64,000 nucleotides of DNA from Orbilia blumenaviensis (Eukaryota; Ascomycota; Orbiliomycetes; Orbiliales; Orbiliaceae), in contig JAVHNS010000010.1 of assembly GCA_036872755.1 (NCBI GenBank), positions 434,001 to 498,000 of the forward strand. The letters are read 5' to 3'. Below, one piece after another: positions 9,943 through 22,909 of the stretch. Numbering within the stretch: the first letter of the stretch is position 1; every line of letters starts with the position of its first letter. A model generated the notes under the pieces. It was given only the letters and a program-made list of their open reading frames with translations, made no database searches and was not told the DNA's origin. Position numbers and translations under genes: made by a program.

Positions 9943-11367
9943 TCACACAGTCTCCCCCCTCAACTCCTTCACCCCCTCCACACTATTCAACTTCCCAGTA
10001 ACCTCCACCCCGCCAGACGAAGACGAGGAAGCAGAAGAAGAAGAAGAAGAAGAAGAAGAAACCCTCCTCTTCTTCAGCACATTCTCAATAAACGCCTCTC
10101 CAGCCTTATAAGAACTCCTAACCAACGGCCCGCTAGCCACGTACAAAAACCCCATCTCCACCGCCACATTCTTCCAATACTCAAACTTCTCAGGCGTAAC
10201 GTACTCCTCAACCTTCATATGCCTCTTCGTAGGTCTCATATACTGCCCGAAGGTAACAACATCAACATCCACTTTCCTCAGCTCCTTCAGCGCGTCCAGA
10301 ACTTCTGAGTCCTGTTCCCCCAGGCCCAGCATTATGGAGGTTTTGGTTATTAACGTCGGTTGGGATTTTTTGGCATGGGAGAGGACGGAGAGGGATTGGC
10401 GGAATGTGGCGCGGCGGTCGCGGACGTAAGGGGTTAGGGCTTCGACGGTTTCGACGTTGTGGGCGTAGACGTCGAGGCCTGAGGTGGCCACGCGGGTTAC
10501 CATGTCTAGGTTACCCGCGAAGTCGCCCGTGAGGGCTTCTACTAGTATATGCGGTGCTCTAATTGATACACACACGTGTTAGCATCCTCGAATCATACCA
10601 AAAAAAAACAAAACAAACATATCATCTCATATTATGCAGAGGAAAACGAGGGCGGGGAAGACATACTTCTGCTTAATCTTCACAATCGTCTCTCTAAAAT
10701 GCGCGGCCCCTCCATCCGCCAAATCATCCCGATCAACGGAAGTAAGCACCACATACCCCAACCCCCACCTCTTCAACGCCTCAGCCGTATGCTCTGGCTC
10801 ATGCGGATCCAACGGCGGCGGCCTCCTATTGGTCTTAACGCTACAAAACCTACAACCTCTGGTGCACGTATCCCCCATAAGCATTATTGTGGCCGTGGCG
10901 GCCGATTTATCGCTACCGCCCCAACAATCTCCTATATTCGGACAGCGGGCTTCCTCGCATACTGTGTGCAGGTTTAGACCTCGAAGGTCGCTTTTGATCT
11001 TGTTGTAGTTTGTGCCGATGGGGACTGAGGTTTTGAGCCAGGTGGGCAGACGGACGTGGTTGGCTTTGTTTAGTTGGCCGGGTGTGAGTGGTGGGGCTTG
11101 GGGTTGAGCTTGAGATTGCGAGTTAAGCTCGAGGGATTCGGATATAGAGAGGGGAGGTTCCGGGGTAGATAGGAAATCGGAGAACGATGGGCCCGAATTG
11201 AGTTTATCGGTGAAGGCGGTCGGTTTTGAAGGTTTCTTGGTGATCGGGGTGGGTGACGGGGTGGTGGCGTATGTTCGACGCAGTCGGCCCGAAGCGTAGA
11301 TACACCGCGGGCAAACAAAGGACTGGGTCCTTGAAGCAGCGGCAAGGACGGATCGTGATGTGATCAT
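9943..11367 (-). CDS. LIP5: Lipoyl synthase, mitochondrial
   Basis: Two exons: 11367-10667 and 10558-9943, 438 residues. An N-terminal Arg/Ser/Ala-rich stretch ([15 protein letters not shown]) looks like a mitochondrial presequence. The auxiliary cluster motif is [12 protein letters not shown] (Cys137, 142, 148), and the radical-SAM motif is CTRGCRFC (Cys168, 172, 175). [34 protein letters not shown] and the C-terminal RSSY that caps the auxiliary cluster ([13 protein letters not shown]) are all present. The enzyme inserts two sulfurs into octanoyl groups on lipoyl-dependent dehydrogenase subunits. The C terminus carries an extra serine run encoded by a TCT/TTC trinucleotide microsatellite (10028-10062 on the plus strand), unlikely to be part of the fold. 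Confidence 0.95.
10028..10062. repeat. (GAA)n microsatellite coding for poly-Ser
   Basis: An almost pure run of GAA/AGA triplets on the plus strand, read on the minus strand as serine codons in the lipoyl synthase tail. It is likely length-variable between strains. Confidence 0.8.
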
Positions 11368-11990
11368 TGTAGCGCGTAGAGCTGTGCTCGACCGCAGATA
11401 CCACGTGGGATTGTTAATTATAGCGATGGCCTTCTCCTATGTGTAAGTGGAGGGCGTGGCGATAAGTGGTAGTTGTGGTGATAGGTGGTGGTGGTGGTGG
11501 TGGTGGTGGTGGAAGGAGAAAGGTTAGAGCTCGGATCTGGCTGATGTTGAGGTTTTTTAAAAAATTGGATTGCATTCTTGGGGCAAACTAGCACTAACTA
11601 ACGACAGGCAAATCGAACAAGCTCGATTCAGATATAAAAGTAAAAGAAGGAAAGAAAAAAAGTAAAATCGGATTCCCAACAGGTTAGTTAAGCCTACAAT
11701 CGGCCCGAATCCGAAGAGCTTGGTCAGCTGCAGGTCCGCCCAATCAAATATCCCGCATTGTCAACAGTTCTAGGCTTGCTTAAGCTTCCTCAAACAGTAA
11801 ACCTGCATACACTTGATCGAGCGCTCCGAACTCTGCATATCCTGCATACATGCATGTAAACATACAGTGCCGTGCGAATATCGATACATAGGAGGGAAAA
11901 AAGAACGAAAGATTACAATATCGAAGTCAAACCCCGACATTAATACGCTCGGCAATGTATGTGTGTACGACCAGCGGGGCCGCACGCCAA
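11368..11990. other. Intergenic region upstream of lipoyl synthase
   Basis: Promoter side of lipoyl synthase and 3' side of the repeat-protein gene. It includes a (GGT)n microsatellite at 11484-11512. No gene is seen. Confidence 0.5.
11484..11512. repeat. (GGT)n microsatellite
   Basis: About nine to ten uninterrupted GGT units just upstream of the lipoyl synthase start. Confidence 0.85.
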
Positions 11991-14524
11991 TTACTCCTCC
12001 TCAGAGGTGAGGACGGAACCAGCAGGCGTGGGGTCCCTGCTTTGGAAGATATCGGGGTTCACTCCGATATACTCCGCCAGTCGTTTATCCCAATCCCGCT
12101 CGTAACCCAGATCCCTATAATCCATTTCAAATGGACTATTCGCCAACTTCTTCAGTGCTTTGAGTATGTTGTAAGAGTTTCGGGCTATAATGGTGGCGAA
12201 TTTTGATCAGTATCTCCCTATAATTTTATATATATGAATATATATAATATAATATAGTGAGTAAACTGGGAAAGCTAGTGCACTCACGGTGAAGCATTGA
12301 AACAGTGTACCCATCTCGCGGAATCGTTGCAACAGTTTCACTTTCTATGGCATCGATTTGAGGCCAATTGATAGTTTCGGCCCGCCTGAAGGTTCCTGGT
12401 GTATTCGACCAGCTATTGTTAATCACTCGACAGCGAGCAAGATCATCCCGGAATCTCGGCAAACTGTAGTAGTCTGTTCAGCCTGTATATCATGTAACCA
12501 TTTCCCTGGGCATATAAAACCACGTATAATTTTCACTAGGAGGGAGGGGAGTCGCACTCTTCTAACATCTTCCGGACCTTGACAAGTATCTCGGCCCTTG
12601 ATGAACCCCTCGGGGCCTCCGACCTCGTGTGCGTTCGTGCAATCTCCGACTTTGCACTCTGTTCGCTGCGTGCCTTGGTTTTGTCGTATCCATGCGGTGT
12701 GGCACTATGAGCGGCGGCAGGCTTTTGCTTCATACCACTTTTCCTAGGCGTGAAGTTTTGATCATCATCGTCATCTGACTGCTGTTGGTTTGTGCCTTCA
12801 GAAGTCCTATCACTATCAAGCCCCGATCCATGGTAAGACGGCGACTGCTCTGGATCTCCATGCTCATCAACCGCTTCTATCCAATTTTGCACGATCTTTC
12901 GTCGTTGACGAGGCGAGTATTCGACCGGTTGAAGGCTCGCACCCGCATCTGGTCTTACATCCATTCCCCCATCAGATGGTCGATTTTGTTGAGGAGTACC
13001 CAGCTGACTATTCCATGAATGTGCACCTCTACTATTAGTAAGCTCTCCGTTCCCGCTTTTTTGTACTTGAGGGGACCCCGACAGTCCCCTTGACCTTTCA
13101 CTATGTTGTTTTATGTCCATCTCAGCCTGTCGAGCCATTGATTCCAGCTTTTGAACAAGCGGTATCGGCGATATTTCATGTGCATTGGGTATTTGAAACC
13201 CGACATTGCTATCTAGTCCTTTTTCAAAATCCCCGGGCGGCCTATTATGGGTTTGGCAATTCGCGCTGGCGCCAACGGGGCAGGCTAAATGAGAACCTCC
13301 GTAGCAGCCCAGGCAAACCGTCTCATTTATAGGTACCACTGGTCCACTTTTTATAATCCGGTTATCGTATCCTGATCGAGGATATGTATTATTAACGCCT
13401 TCGACCTGTTGGGGGAGCTGAAGTGGAGAAATTTGGGACTCTGCGGCAAGAGAGCCTGATAAAGCACTACTGCTTGGGAGGCCCATAGAATCATCTGATG
13501 CCACAAGCTTTAATGCAGGTGCAGGTGGTAAACGACTATTCTCGCTCGCATTAAATCGTCCTGGTGTTGTTGCTGCTGCATGATACTGGTAATTTTGTCG
13601 CAGGTTGGGGGGGAGGGTGTATAAATTTTCTTCAACATAACTAGCAGGAGCTGCCGCATTTGCTTGATTTGGCGTTGCTGCTACTGCCGCTTGTGACTGG
13701 TAATCCTGCTGTACATGGTGAGACTGGGGGTAAAAATTTCCTTCGGCGTAATTGGCGGGCCCGGGGGTTATCCCGTTTCCTTGATCTGGTGCTGGTGCTT
13801 GCGACGGGTAGCTCTGTTGTTGTTGTATATGGGCAGTATGTGCATAAAAACCCGCCTCGGCGTAATTGGCAGAGGCTGCCGCATATCCTGCAGCATATCC
13901 ACGTTCTAGTGCTGCCGCTTCTGCTGCTTCTGCCGTTTGAGCCTGATACCGTTGCTGTATATGAACAGGAACGGTATACAAATCTTCTTCTTCAACATAG
14001 CCAGTCTGACCCGCCTCCATCTGCACAGCTCCTGATGCCGGCGCAGGTGGCATAACACCCACCCCTACATTTCCTTGATCCGGTGCACCCGCTTGCGACT
14101 GGTAGCGCTGTTGTATATGAGGAGGGAGAGAATATAAGTCTTCCTCGACGTATTCAACAGGGGCTGCCGCGTGTACACGCTCTGGCGCAACTGTTGCATC
14201 GGGTTGGTTCCCAGGTAGTGCATGAGGAGGAGAAACATACGGATCTCCTTCAACAAAGTAGTTGGTCGGGGCTGCTGAATATCCTTGCCTTCTTGCTGCT
14301 GCTGGATCTAACCAATGCACTCCTTGTGCCTGATCATGAGGAGAAGGAGGAGAAGGAGGAGCATAGAAGTTTCCCTCAACATAACCCTCCTCCTCCTCCT
14401 CCTCCTTCTCCACAGATTGTGATGACTCGTGCTTAGGTTTTGAGCATTGTCGTTTCGCCTGTCCTTCCGGACTTTCGGACGAACCTTGGGGCTTAACTCG
14501 AGGGCGGGAACGCTTTCTCGGCAT
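11991..14524 (-). CDS. 778-residue protein with seven degenerate tandem repeats, function unknown
   Basis: Three exons: 14524-12558, 12463-12288 and 12184-11991. The first exon ends at a GTGCGA donor before its apparent TAG, and the junction to DLPRFRDDLARC keeps the frame. A basic N terminus (MPRKRSRPRVK) resembles a nuclear signal and is followed by a Glu run. Residues 48-330 are seven degenerate repeats of roughly 35-50 residues. Each starts Y(V/A)E-(E/G)-x-x-(F/Y) and most contain PPHIQQxYQSQA-like cores; starts are near residues 48, 89, 125, 176, 221, 259 and 296. A disordered Ser/Gln/Asp-rich middle follows. The last about 130 residues look folded (NNSWSNTPGTFRR, INWPQIDAIE, LKALKKLANSPFEMDY, RDWDKRLAEYIGV) and are probably the conserved part. 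I do not recognise the family. A nuclear or scaffold role is only suggested by composition. Confidence 0.75.
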
Positions 14525-16101
14525 TGTGATGTAGTGTCTACCTTTAAAATCTCCGATGTGAAAGGACTGGTCACAAAAAGATAGAAGAGAGGGCGAGGTA
14601 AGGTAAGGTAGGATGAGGTAAGATGAGATAAGATGAGATGATGGAACAATAATGAAGGTTAGTGAGAAGTTAGACAGATAATAATACATATTCTGATGAT
14701 CACAGATCTTCGTCTGGCAACCGTCTATCAAATGTGGGCATAAAACGTATAGGAAATGTGAAAAAGCCGTTGATAGCCCTCACGCTGTCTTAGGGCTGGA
14801 CCTGGCTGGACGGCTTTTGGTATATCTGAGCGGAACCGCATTCTTGTTTACTCTGGTCCCAGCGGTATCGGCTACTCGACTATCGGCCGGTTGGATACCT
14901 TATAGGTAGAGTATGTCCTACTTACCATATTAGCGTTAGAAGAAGGGGAAAAATATTATGTCTCATTTATACCTGGCTTTGTGCTGGGCTATAATCTTCA
15001 TTATATCGGATTTTAGGATCATTGTAATTATAACGTTGTTCAGCGGTACGAATCTAGACGCCATATTGTCATGATAACGCTCCTGCGCACAAAATGGTAT
15101 AACTTAGAAATGCCTTGGTCTATAAGATATCTATCTATCTACGTCTTAGGAAAGTATCTTTCAAGAATTAATTATTGAAGTATTTACCTAATACAAAGCA
15201 AAAGCCTGACCTGGTCTTGTTGTGTAATCTTTTCTGTTATTGATTGCAACTCTAGAGTGAAAACTGTGTTGTCGGCTCCAAAATACCACACATGTCGTCT
15301 TGCTTTAGCCACAACACATATGTTCACCTGCCACCATGCCAGCTAGGCCTTGTGCAGCAGATCTAGATATCAATGACGACAGTATTTGTATTTTAGATCT
15401 TGGGATCTATTTGATTAACAATTCTTATTCTTATTGATATTTTTTTTGCTTTCTATGGTAATACTCTATAACGTCAAGCTTACTAAAGATATTTCTAATA
15501 AGCAATATAGTGTGATATTATTAAATAATTTGGTCCCGGATCTGATCCTGATCGATCGAAGTTCCACCGATGAAATATCGTCAATGCAGAAGAAAAAACG
15601 CCGATATGAAGAAACAAAAAAACTTCCCAGGAATGAAGCCAAATATAGAAGAGGAAAAAGAAAAAGGAAATGTCTAAAAGATAGATGGATGAGGACAAAA
15701 AAGGACAAGATAAAAGTAGAAACTGGTCTTGGTATCGTAAAGACCATGGTGATGGTAAAAAAGAGAACCATAGCTCAGTAATTAACCGAATTGAACAAAA
15801 AGTTGCCATGGCCAGGACATTATTATGAGAAATGAAGGTAGGGGATTAGAATCACAAACCACAAAGCGCCCGCTTTCAAAAAACCCGACAGAAAAAAAGA
15901 AAGAAAGGAAACCAGAACAAAGGAAATAAGGGTGTATAAAAAGCATCAAAAAAGAAAGTCGTGAAAATAGTTAAGCGAAGCTTTAAACGAGAACCCTGAA
16001 GATCTTGCCCCCAAGCTTGCTAAACGGGTTACCATTGGGAAGGTAAGAAACTTCCGTCAAATATCGGACCGTTATACAGCGCGAAGGAACGCGGACCTGT
16101 C
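14525..16101. other. Intergenic region, includes purine-rich promoter repeat
   Basis: Contains the 5' side of the repeat-protein gene and the 3' side of the next. At 14594-14645 there is an approximately ten-base repeat of GATGAGATAA/GGTAAGGTAA units with GATA-like cores. The short ORF at 15434-15781 is Lys/Arg-rich low complexity and not credible as a gene. Confidence 0.5.
14594..14645. repeat. Imperfect 5/10-bp tandem repeat in promoter
   Basis: Tandem GGTAA and GATGAGATAA-type units lie 70-120 bases upstream of the repeat-protein start. AGATAAG matches the GATA-factor core, so it could be regulatory, but slippage alone could explain it. Confidence 0.5.
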
Positions 16102-18483
16102 TCAAAATTCGAAACAATCTACAAAAGACTCGAGTTTTACAATTTTCCGGTCCTCTTCATCAGGGGTTTTTGGTGGTGAAAGTGGTCGGCAGACGAATTG
16201 GTCTTCGTACGAACCCTTCTTGACCTTTTCACCTTTATTAGAGGATGGCGCAGGAGCGGGTTCGTCACCCTCAAGTAATTGCTCTTGGATGAATTTGGAT
16301 GCCATCTCCAACAACTCCTTCTCTGAAAACCTGTTCAGCGAGGCTTTTGGGGAGAGGTGTTGAATGTGGCTGGAGAACGGGAGCTCGATGAGAGAGTAGA
16401 GAAGTTTGTACTCAGATCTAATATCCTCATTCAATTTCTGGAAGGGTGGAGAATCCATCACGAGGCGGAGAGACTGTAAAGTGATGGCATTCGCCCAAAT
16501 ACCCTCCCGAATCCAGCGTGGCGTATCTGGTAGGTTGGAAGCTTGAGCGCCGCGGTGCCTCCTCAGTGGCTCTAACTCTATGTGGAGGAGCTTAGAGAGC
16601 CTCTCATCAAGTTGGATGTATGAAGTTGGCGACCACTCGGCTAGTAGTTCGTTAAGGTTATTCAAGAAAATGACGAAGTCTCTTATAATTGCTAGATCCT
16701 GAGAACTTGGTTCTATCGGCCTTGTAGGGCTTGATGGTGGTGTTAAATTGTCTAGCGACAGAGGCGGAATATTATTCGACGGGATCTCCACCACCTTGGG
16801 TCGGTTCAGACGAACTATCTCAACACTCTTGTATTCCTGGAATCACCGTTAGTACACGCGACTTTCATCTAGTAGTAGAAAATAAAAAACCTACCTCAAC
16901 GTCAAACTCATCTGTGAGAGCAATGCTATCGCGAATCACTACCCTTGGCACAGCCAAAGAGTATTCTTCAAAGATCCTTTCTGCCTCATCATTGACCTCA
17001 TCATCCGATGGATCATCTAACCAAGACATTTCGGACAGATCTGTTTTTGTCGATGAAACATTCGAGTTGTGCTTCGTACGCACCGTGGTCTTTCTCCTCC
17101 TTAGCCGTTCGCTGCGGGTTGAAGAAATGCTCTCTTCGCCAGAGCTACTGTACGACAGCCGCGCGGTGTTGACTTCCCAGATGTCGGAATAGAGTCTTTC
17201 AACTTCGATGTTTGGAGGCGCACCACTGGGTGTTGCTGGTGTTGAAGGAGATGAACTTCTTGTTCCTTCAAAGTCGAAACTTAAAGCTATAATAGGCAAC
17301 CAAAAACCTGTTAGTATATATTTCTTCCGTTCAGCTAATATAATTATAACTGATCCTTTGGAGTGTCGAATGTTTTTTTTTTTTTTTTGTAGTGATCCAT
17401 GGTTGGAAACTCCCACGTGCTACGTTGAAACGAAGCATTCCAACAATGTTTAGAACCAAGGGGAGGGATGTTCATAACGGTTTAATATGCACATTCCAAC
17501 GTTCCGTAGTGTTTATGACAGATTCCTTCTTTTCATTGGGGGAAGGGAGGGGGTTTATAGTGCGCTCACCTTCTGTACCTGACACAATGGAAGAATTATA
17601 ATCGCTGGCCGTTTCATCAACGATGTTGATAACCGGGATTAAATCCGACGAGGTTAAAGCATGGCAAGATGTTGGTCTGTTGGGCAATGGCTCCGACAGG
17701 ATGCTGATCATTATTTCATCCTGGCCCTGGAACATATAATCATCTATTTCGATAACGGCGTTCGATTCCTCACTTATCGAGGCATAGACTGAATGTGAAG
17801 ATGAGACGTTTGTGATCTTAGCAGGGAAGTTTATGACCTGGACGTCCAATGCGATGAATGAGAACATCTTTGAGGCGTTCCATAACGCTGGTTGGGACTT
17901 TTGTCGAGCGATCAGCTTCTCGCTTCGACGGCCTGGGAGTGGGAATCGTAGCACAGTTGCATCATTTTCTGTGACCAGATCATGTTCATATCTGCGCAGG
18001 GAACATTAGCAAAGACTCATTGGAATTCAATAGTAAGAGAACCTACCTCAGAACAATCACACAGTCTCGGCTTGACGGGATAGGTCCAACGTCACACTCA
18101 AACGTCGAACCCTGGTGACAAAAGTTGAGGATATTCCTGCACTCCAACCCAGAGGTCCCGTCGACGCCGACATAACATTCCGCCGATGTCACAGTGGCAC
18201 CCATCGCCGTCCTGGCCCTAAAAACTGCATTGTGCACACTCGGCCCGGACTTATTCCTGAACACTATCCTCAAACAGGCACAGCTTCGTAGCCCGAAAAC
18301 TTGGATTCCGAAATAGCAATCCACCAAAAGGCCAATTGAATGACCATACTCATCGAACAGACCCACTGCAGGCGCCTTTGTGGAACTGGAATTCGAAACC
18401 GATATCGATGAGGACCGGCGCTTGTGCATTTTGCGCTGCTGGGCCCGTTGCGAGGTGAACCGTCGATGCCACTTGCTAGGCAT
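16102..18483 (-). CDS. Fungal orphan protein, 661 residues
   Basis: Four exons: 18483-18047, 17991-17570, 17286-16895 and 16836-16102. Phases close exactly, with GTAGGT/GTGAGC donors. The N terminus is strongly basic (MPSKWHRRFTSQRAQQRKMHKRR), then a Ser-rich stretch. A Cys-containing beta-rich region follows (VGLFDEYGHSIGLLVDCYFGIQ, SCACLRIVFRNKSGP, GLECRNILNFCHQGSTFECD) and may be a small folded domain of about 130 residues. The middle is Ser/Thr/Pro-rich. The last exon is predicted alpha-helical (DFVIFLNNLNELLAEW, LSKLLHIELEPLRRHRG, LHSLRLVMDS-like turns) and ends with a short PPKTPDEEDRK motif. I recognise no family. Conserved reading frame across four exons supports a real gene. Confidence 0.75.
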
Positions 18484-21400
18484 GGTGAAAATATGTTCCG
18501 ATAAGAAGAATAGAGATAGGATAAAGAAAACAATTGAGGGTATACCAGCTATCGTAGACGATATGTTACTATCGTAAGATTGCCAAAACTATGTATTTTT
18601 TCTTCCAGAGAAAGTACCAGAGTATGCGACTGTCGAATACTCTGTTTGATGAAAGAATTCAGAATGTAGACAGAATGGAGAGATGATTTCGAGATGTTTT
18701 GATAACTTTGGGTCGTCGACGATATATATATCACCACCAAGGAAACAAAAAAAACTGAAGCTTTCCAAATATTATGGTCCTTCCCACTGAGGCTTGAAAC
18801 TTATTTGATATGCAGGGGAGGAAAAGTATTCAGGACCAAAGACTGGGCTCGGATCGGCGTGTCAATGATGCTAATTTAAAAAATATCAAAACGTGGTCGA
18901 AGATATGGGGTGGGTGACTTTGTATATATGTCCACCCCCTCCCGCAGGAGTTTATGAATGTAGTATGTGCTTACTGGTAGGCTAGGAAAAGAACGCCAGG
19001 AGGAAAAAGCGGTAGATTCACGAGCTTAGCTCCACCCCCCTCTGGTGGGCTGCACACGGATGTCTTTGAGTGTGCTGCTGCACTATCCCGCGTGTCTAAC
19101 TATTTTATTTTATTTTTCTTTTCTTTTCGCTTCGGACGAGCTTGTGGTTTAGAACGACCCCCTTGCTTTGAAGGCTAATTGAACCGGGTACGTTTTTGTC
19201 GGGTCGTGACTGACTGGTATGGGTATGGGGAGCTCAGTCTTGAAAATGGTACTGGAAGCTATGCTGGTGACGCCTGCCCAGAACAGTTTAAGGTGGGATA
19301 TCCCTTGCTTGACCTCTTCGCTTTCCCTGGTACCCAGACCTGTCACTTTTTGGAGTTGGGTGGCAGTTGTTCCTTCGATTCCGTGTCGGCTACACTTGTT
19401 GGAACTATTTTCTCAAACGTCGGAACGACGGGACGGTCAGTTGGGGTCCCCTTCTGTGTCGGATCAGGCCTGTAGAGGAAAGTCCGGACTTTCGTAAAAA
19501 TTCGTAAGAAAAATAAGAAAAATAAAAAAAAAATAATTAAAAAATAAAGAAAAATAAAATAAAAAAGCTACAGCTTTTGGTGAATGTTGTCGTTTAAAAT
19601 TAATTGGATCACGGATTGTTGGGGGTATAATATCGAAGGGTGACGATGGAATGGCTAAAGAATGCCGATGTTGCATGCAATGGCAATATCAGTATATCGA
19701 CTCGATCGGCTAGCCCTGAGGAACCAAAATGAAGGACGACAGAATTCAATGAATTAGAATCAGGACCGATCGATATAATATTCTATTTCAGTGGCCCGCT
19801 CCGTTCTTTTGTATTATTTGACGTCGTACTCGATCGGACATTTAATTCACCTAGTCAGATATGTAATCGCCCCGGAGTGGGGCAGTGTGAGCTTAGAGGT
19901 TCCTGCGGTTATCCTGCCCAGCCAAGGCACAGGATTTGAGGCCACAAATCCGCGAAGTTGCGGGATACTGGTGGGGACCTCAAGCAAAACAGCAACGATT
20001 GTTTTTCCACAAACCCTTTTTTATTTCATATCTGGAAGTTCAGTTGCATCATGCATCAGAGGAATTTTTTTTGGTTCTAGCTTCGGGTTCAGGAACAGGT
20101 ATGGGTATGCAGTGTCGAAGCACTGCAATTACTCGTGCGTGACGGCGAGTTTTTTTTCTTTCTTTTCTTTCTTTGTGCACCTCGGCGCTAACTAGACACC
20201 CGATATTGACGGGTTCTTGATAGATCGAGTAACTGATATGATGACGATGCTGTCAAAGCACAGTGACGGGAGGCCTTGAGGGAGAATATTATAAAATCCA
20301 ACAAGAAGAATAATTTTAAGCTAGGAAGAAACGGTCTTTCTTCAACTCAACATCAACAGGTCCGATGGTCCTTCAAATTAAACATTTCGGCCTACCGCTG
20401 CCACGGGTTCCTGTTCTTGTTTTAATATATTATACTCTCTGACAGGCCTACAAGGCTGCTCATCCGCCCGATATTATATTGTTCTTGTACCACCAACTGC
20501 ATAATATAAAATCCCACTTTTGATAGATCATAATTTCAACCGGTCTCGGAGATCTTGATTTCGAATTTCTCCCATCTTCTGATATATTCTATCCATGAAT
20601 CATGCGACAAATCCCAACGGAGATGCCTATTGTTCATCAAGTATCACAACATCTGCATATTGTGCTCTGTACAACACTAAAAAATGTCTCGTCGTTGACG
20701 GCAGGGGACGACAATGGCAACACCAAACTTGTAGACAAATAGAATACTCGTAGGAAAAGGGATGGCGAACTAACACGAAGAATGGTCATGTCAATGGGTG
20801 CCTACATGATTCGAAGCTCGGTGGTAGCACAGGCGCTCCGTCGGAGCGGCGGTGTTAGCTGCGAAAAGAAGGTTGTGTGCATGTCGGTCTGTGGGTAGCC
20901 ACTCCTGCAGAGAATATCTTGACTCTGGTAGAATTGCATACATATGAGGCTTGAATCGAAAGTACCTCTCGCTCAGTATACAGTACATTCTATAGGTATC
21001 TTTTTTTTCTCTTTCTTTTTTTTTCAATCGTAATCCAACAAAAACACCATGCTTCAAAAAATGTTTAAACAATAATGGTTAATTCCGGCTCGGGTATAAA
21101 CCAGTTTTTAGCGGGTATTAGCTTTGGTATCTGTTTCTAATTCAACAAGCAAGTGCCCTGTCAACAGTTAACAGGTTATTTACGGTAACAGCCGACGACA
21201 GATATCTAGATCCTAAAAAGCTTGGTACAACGTACTTGCAAATAGCTTTACACAAGTTTAATTTGATAAGAGCATCGACTTATACATTTGTCTCTCGATG
21301 ATGAAGTGCCAGACCATGAAGGGGTTATACCAGTCGATCTTAATAAGTTCCCCACACCTCTGCAACCGAAGTAAACGAGCAACATCCCCAAGGAACAAGT

Positions 21401-22173
21401 TGGTCTCAGTCTCGAATTCTGCATGATCCATAGTCGAGCGGTTGGAGACCTCGATCAAGCGAGCTAGCTATGCAGACTGGTCAACTTGCACGCGGTTCTC
21501 TTTCCTCCTGCATTTCCAATCAATTGTATTGGCCCGGCAACAGCTGCTGTTAACGAGGGAGGTCAAAAAAGGGTAGAAGGAAAGGGCGTGTGCATGATGA
21601 GGCGCCCTCCGCCGCTGTAAAGTTCCACATGGCCATGGACAAGACAGAGACAACGAGGGAACTAGAAAGGAAGAAAAATAAAATAACAAAAAATAAAAAT
21701 GACGCCTCCTGTGCACGGCATGATGGGGACAGTGAAAAATACGAGCAGGTTGTCACGAAACCGGTCGGCAAGCGATTTCGATGATTTGCATCTGTACGCT
21801 CTTTGATCCGTTTGGTTCCCTGTTTCGCCCCCTCTACTATTAGTCTTCTGTTGTCCTTCCCCCTCGCGATCGATCCGCACGATATCCCTTTGCTGCGCCC
21901 GCATTACATTTGCAGAACGAGTTCGATTCGTTCCATCACATTTTTTTACTTTTACAACAACAAAAACATGAGTATTTCGGCATACCGTTCGTTTAGCCTG
22001 CGTGCTACCGAGTATCAGCTTGGCATTGACAGTCATCATTGGCATGAATATGCCATAACTTAAAGCCTGGTAAATATTTTAGTAGTTATATTTAGGCCTA
22101 GGATATACCCGAATATACGTAACTACATGCCCTCGTTGCTTGCGGCACTATTATTATACCAGCGCTTGTGAGT
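18484..22173. other. Long gene-poor stretch
   Basis: About 3.7 kb in which I find no supported gene, tRNA or intact mobile element on either strand. Short ORFs (for example 19179-19475 and 19791-20195) start only at non-ATG codons or are not continued by plausible splice sites. A/T runs lie around 19500-19565. It could hold regulatory sequence, non-coding RNA or decayed genes. Confidence 0.45.
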
Positions 22174-22909
22174 CTAGCCAGTCATCGAATGGTCGAAAAA
22201 TATGCCAGAGTTAGTGAGAACCACAACGTGCTTCAGCTTCAGAGGGGTTGGGTTTGTGTGCACCCAACGATTGTCTAGACTACCAATTGCCCATCGATAG
22301 CCATCTATCAGCAGCCAGTTACGCAATTTTGGCGCATATGCATGCGACTTTCGAATTTTTCCCTCTTTTACCGTGACGAGCCCCCCCTTTGGTAGTTCCT
22401 TGCTATCAATAGTTAAGAAAGCTTGAGACCGCAGGAGGCCGTAACAGCTTACATTAGTGGCGCGGGGGGAGGTTGGCGAAGTACTGCACAATTCCTTCAC
22501 CACCCCAGCTCCATTGAGGGTTAGACCGTCCCTTGCAGCAGCGTCTTGCCCGCATGCAGTGGCAGAGCACACGAGGAGGGTCAAGATTTTTCTCTTTGAC
22601 ACCCTATTCGCCTTCTGCTAGGCGAGAGAGGGGAGGATATGCTGCTTCCCTTGCAGATCCTTTCTTTTTTCTTGTTGTCGGAATCCTAAACATTTGACGA
22701 TTCAGGTTTGATATTTCCTTTAGTTGTCCTTGCGTACTGCTGCCGTTGCTGCTTGCTGTACGTTGCTTGTGATAGTTAGGGTGCTCGATTCCAAGCCGTT
22801 CCGCCCGGCTATCGTTGCATGCATGGGAAGATATCGATAGAGTTTGCTGATCAACTAAGCTCAATTCTAATAAATGCAATCGTAAGCTTGAATCCTGCGA
22901 GTGGGCCAT
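22174..22909 (-). other. Two abutting ORFs in different frames, unresolved
   Basis: An ATG at 22909 opens a 101-codon frame (MAHSQDSSLRLHLLELSLVD onward) ending at TAG 22606-22604. A second frame of about 142 codons runs 22602-22174, starting with a stretch that looks like a signal peptide (KRKILTLLVCSATACG) and containing GYRWAIGSLDNRWVH. They overlap in the GGCGAATAGGG region and would need a frame change or an unseen intron to form one protein. No homologue is recognised. They may be a broken gene. Confidence 0.25.

Noticed and set aside
13660..14055. Plus-strand ORF antisense to the repeat protein
   Set aside because: Leu-rich product of Gln/Ala repeat codons read backwards; the minus frame is clearly the gene.
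19179..20195. Two plus-strand ORFs in the gene-poor block
   Set aside because: Non-ATG starts, no known domain, and no splice sites joining them into a longer protein.
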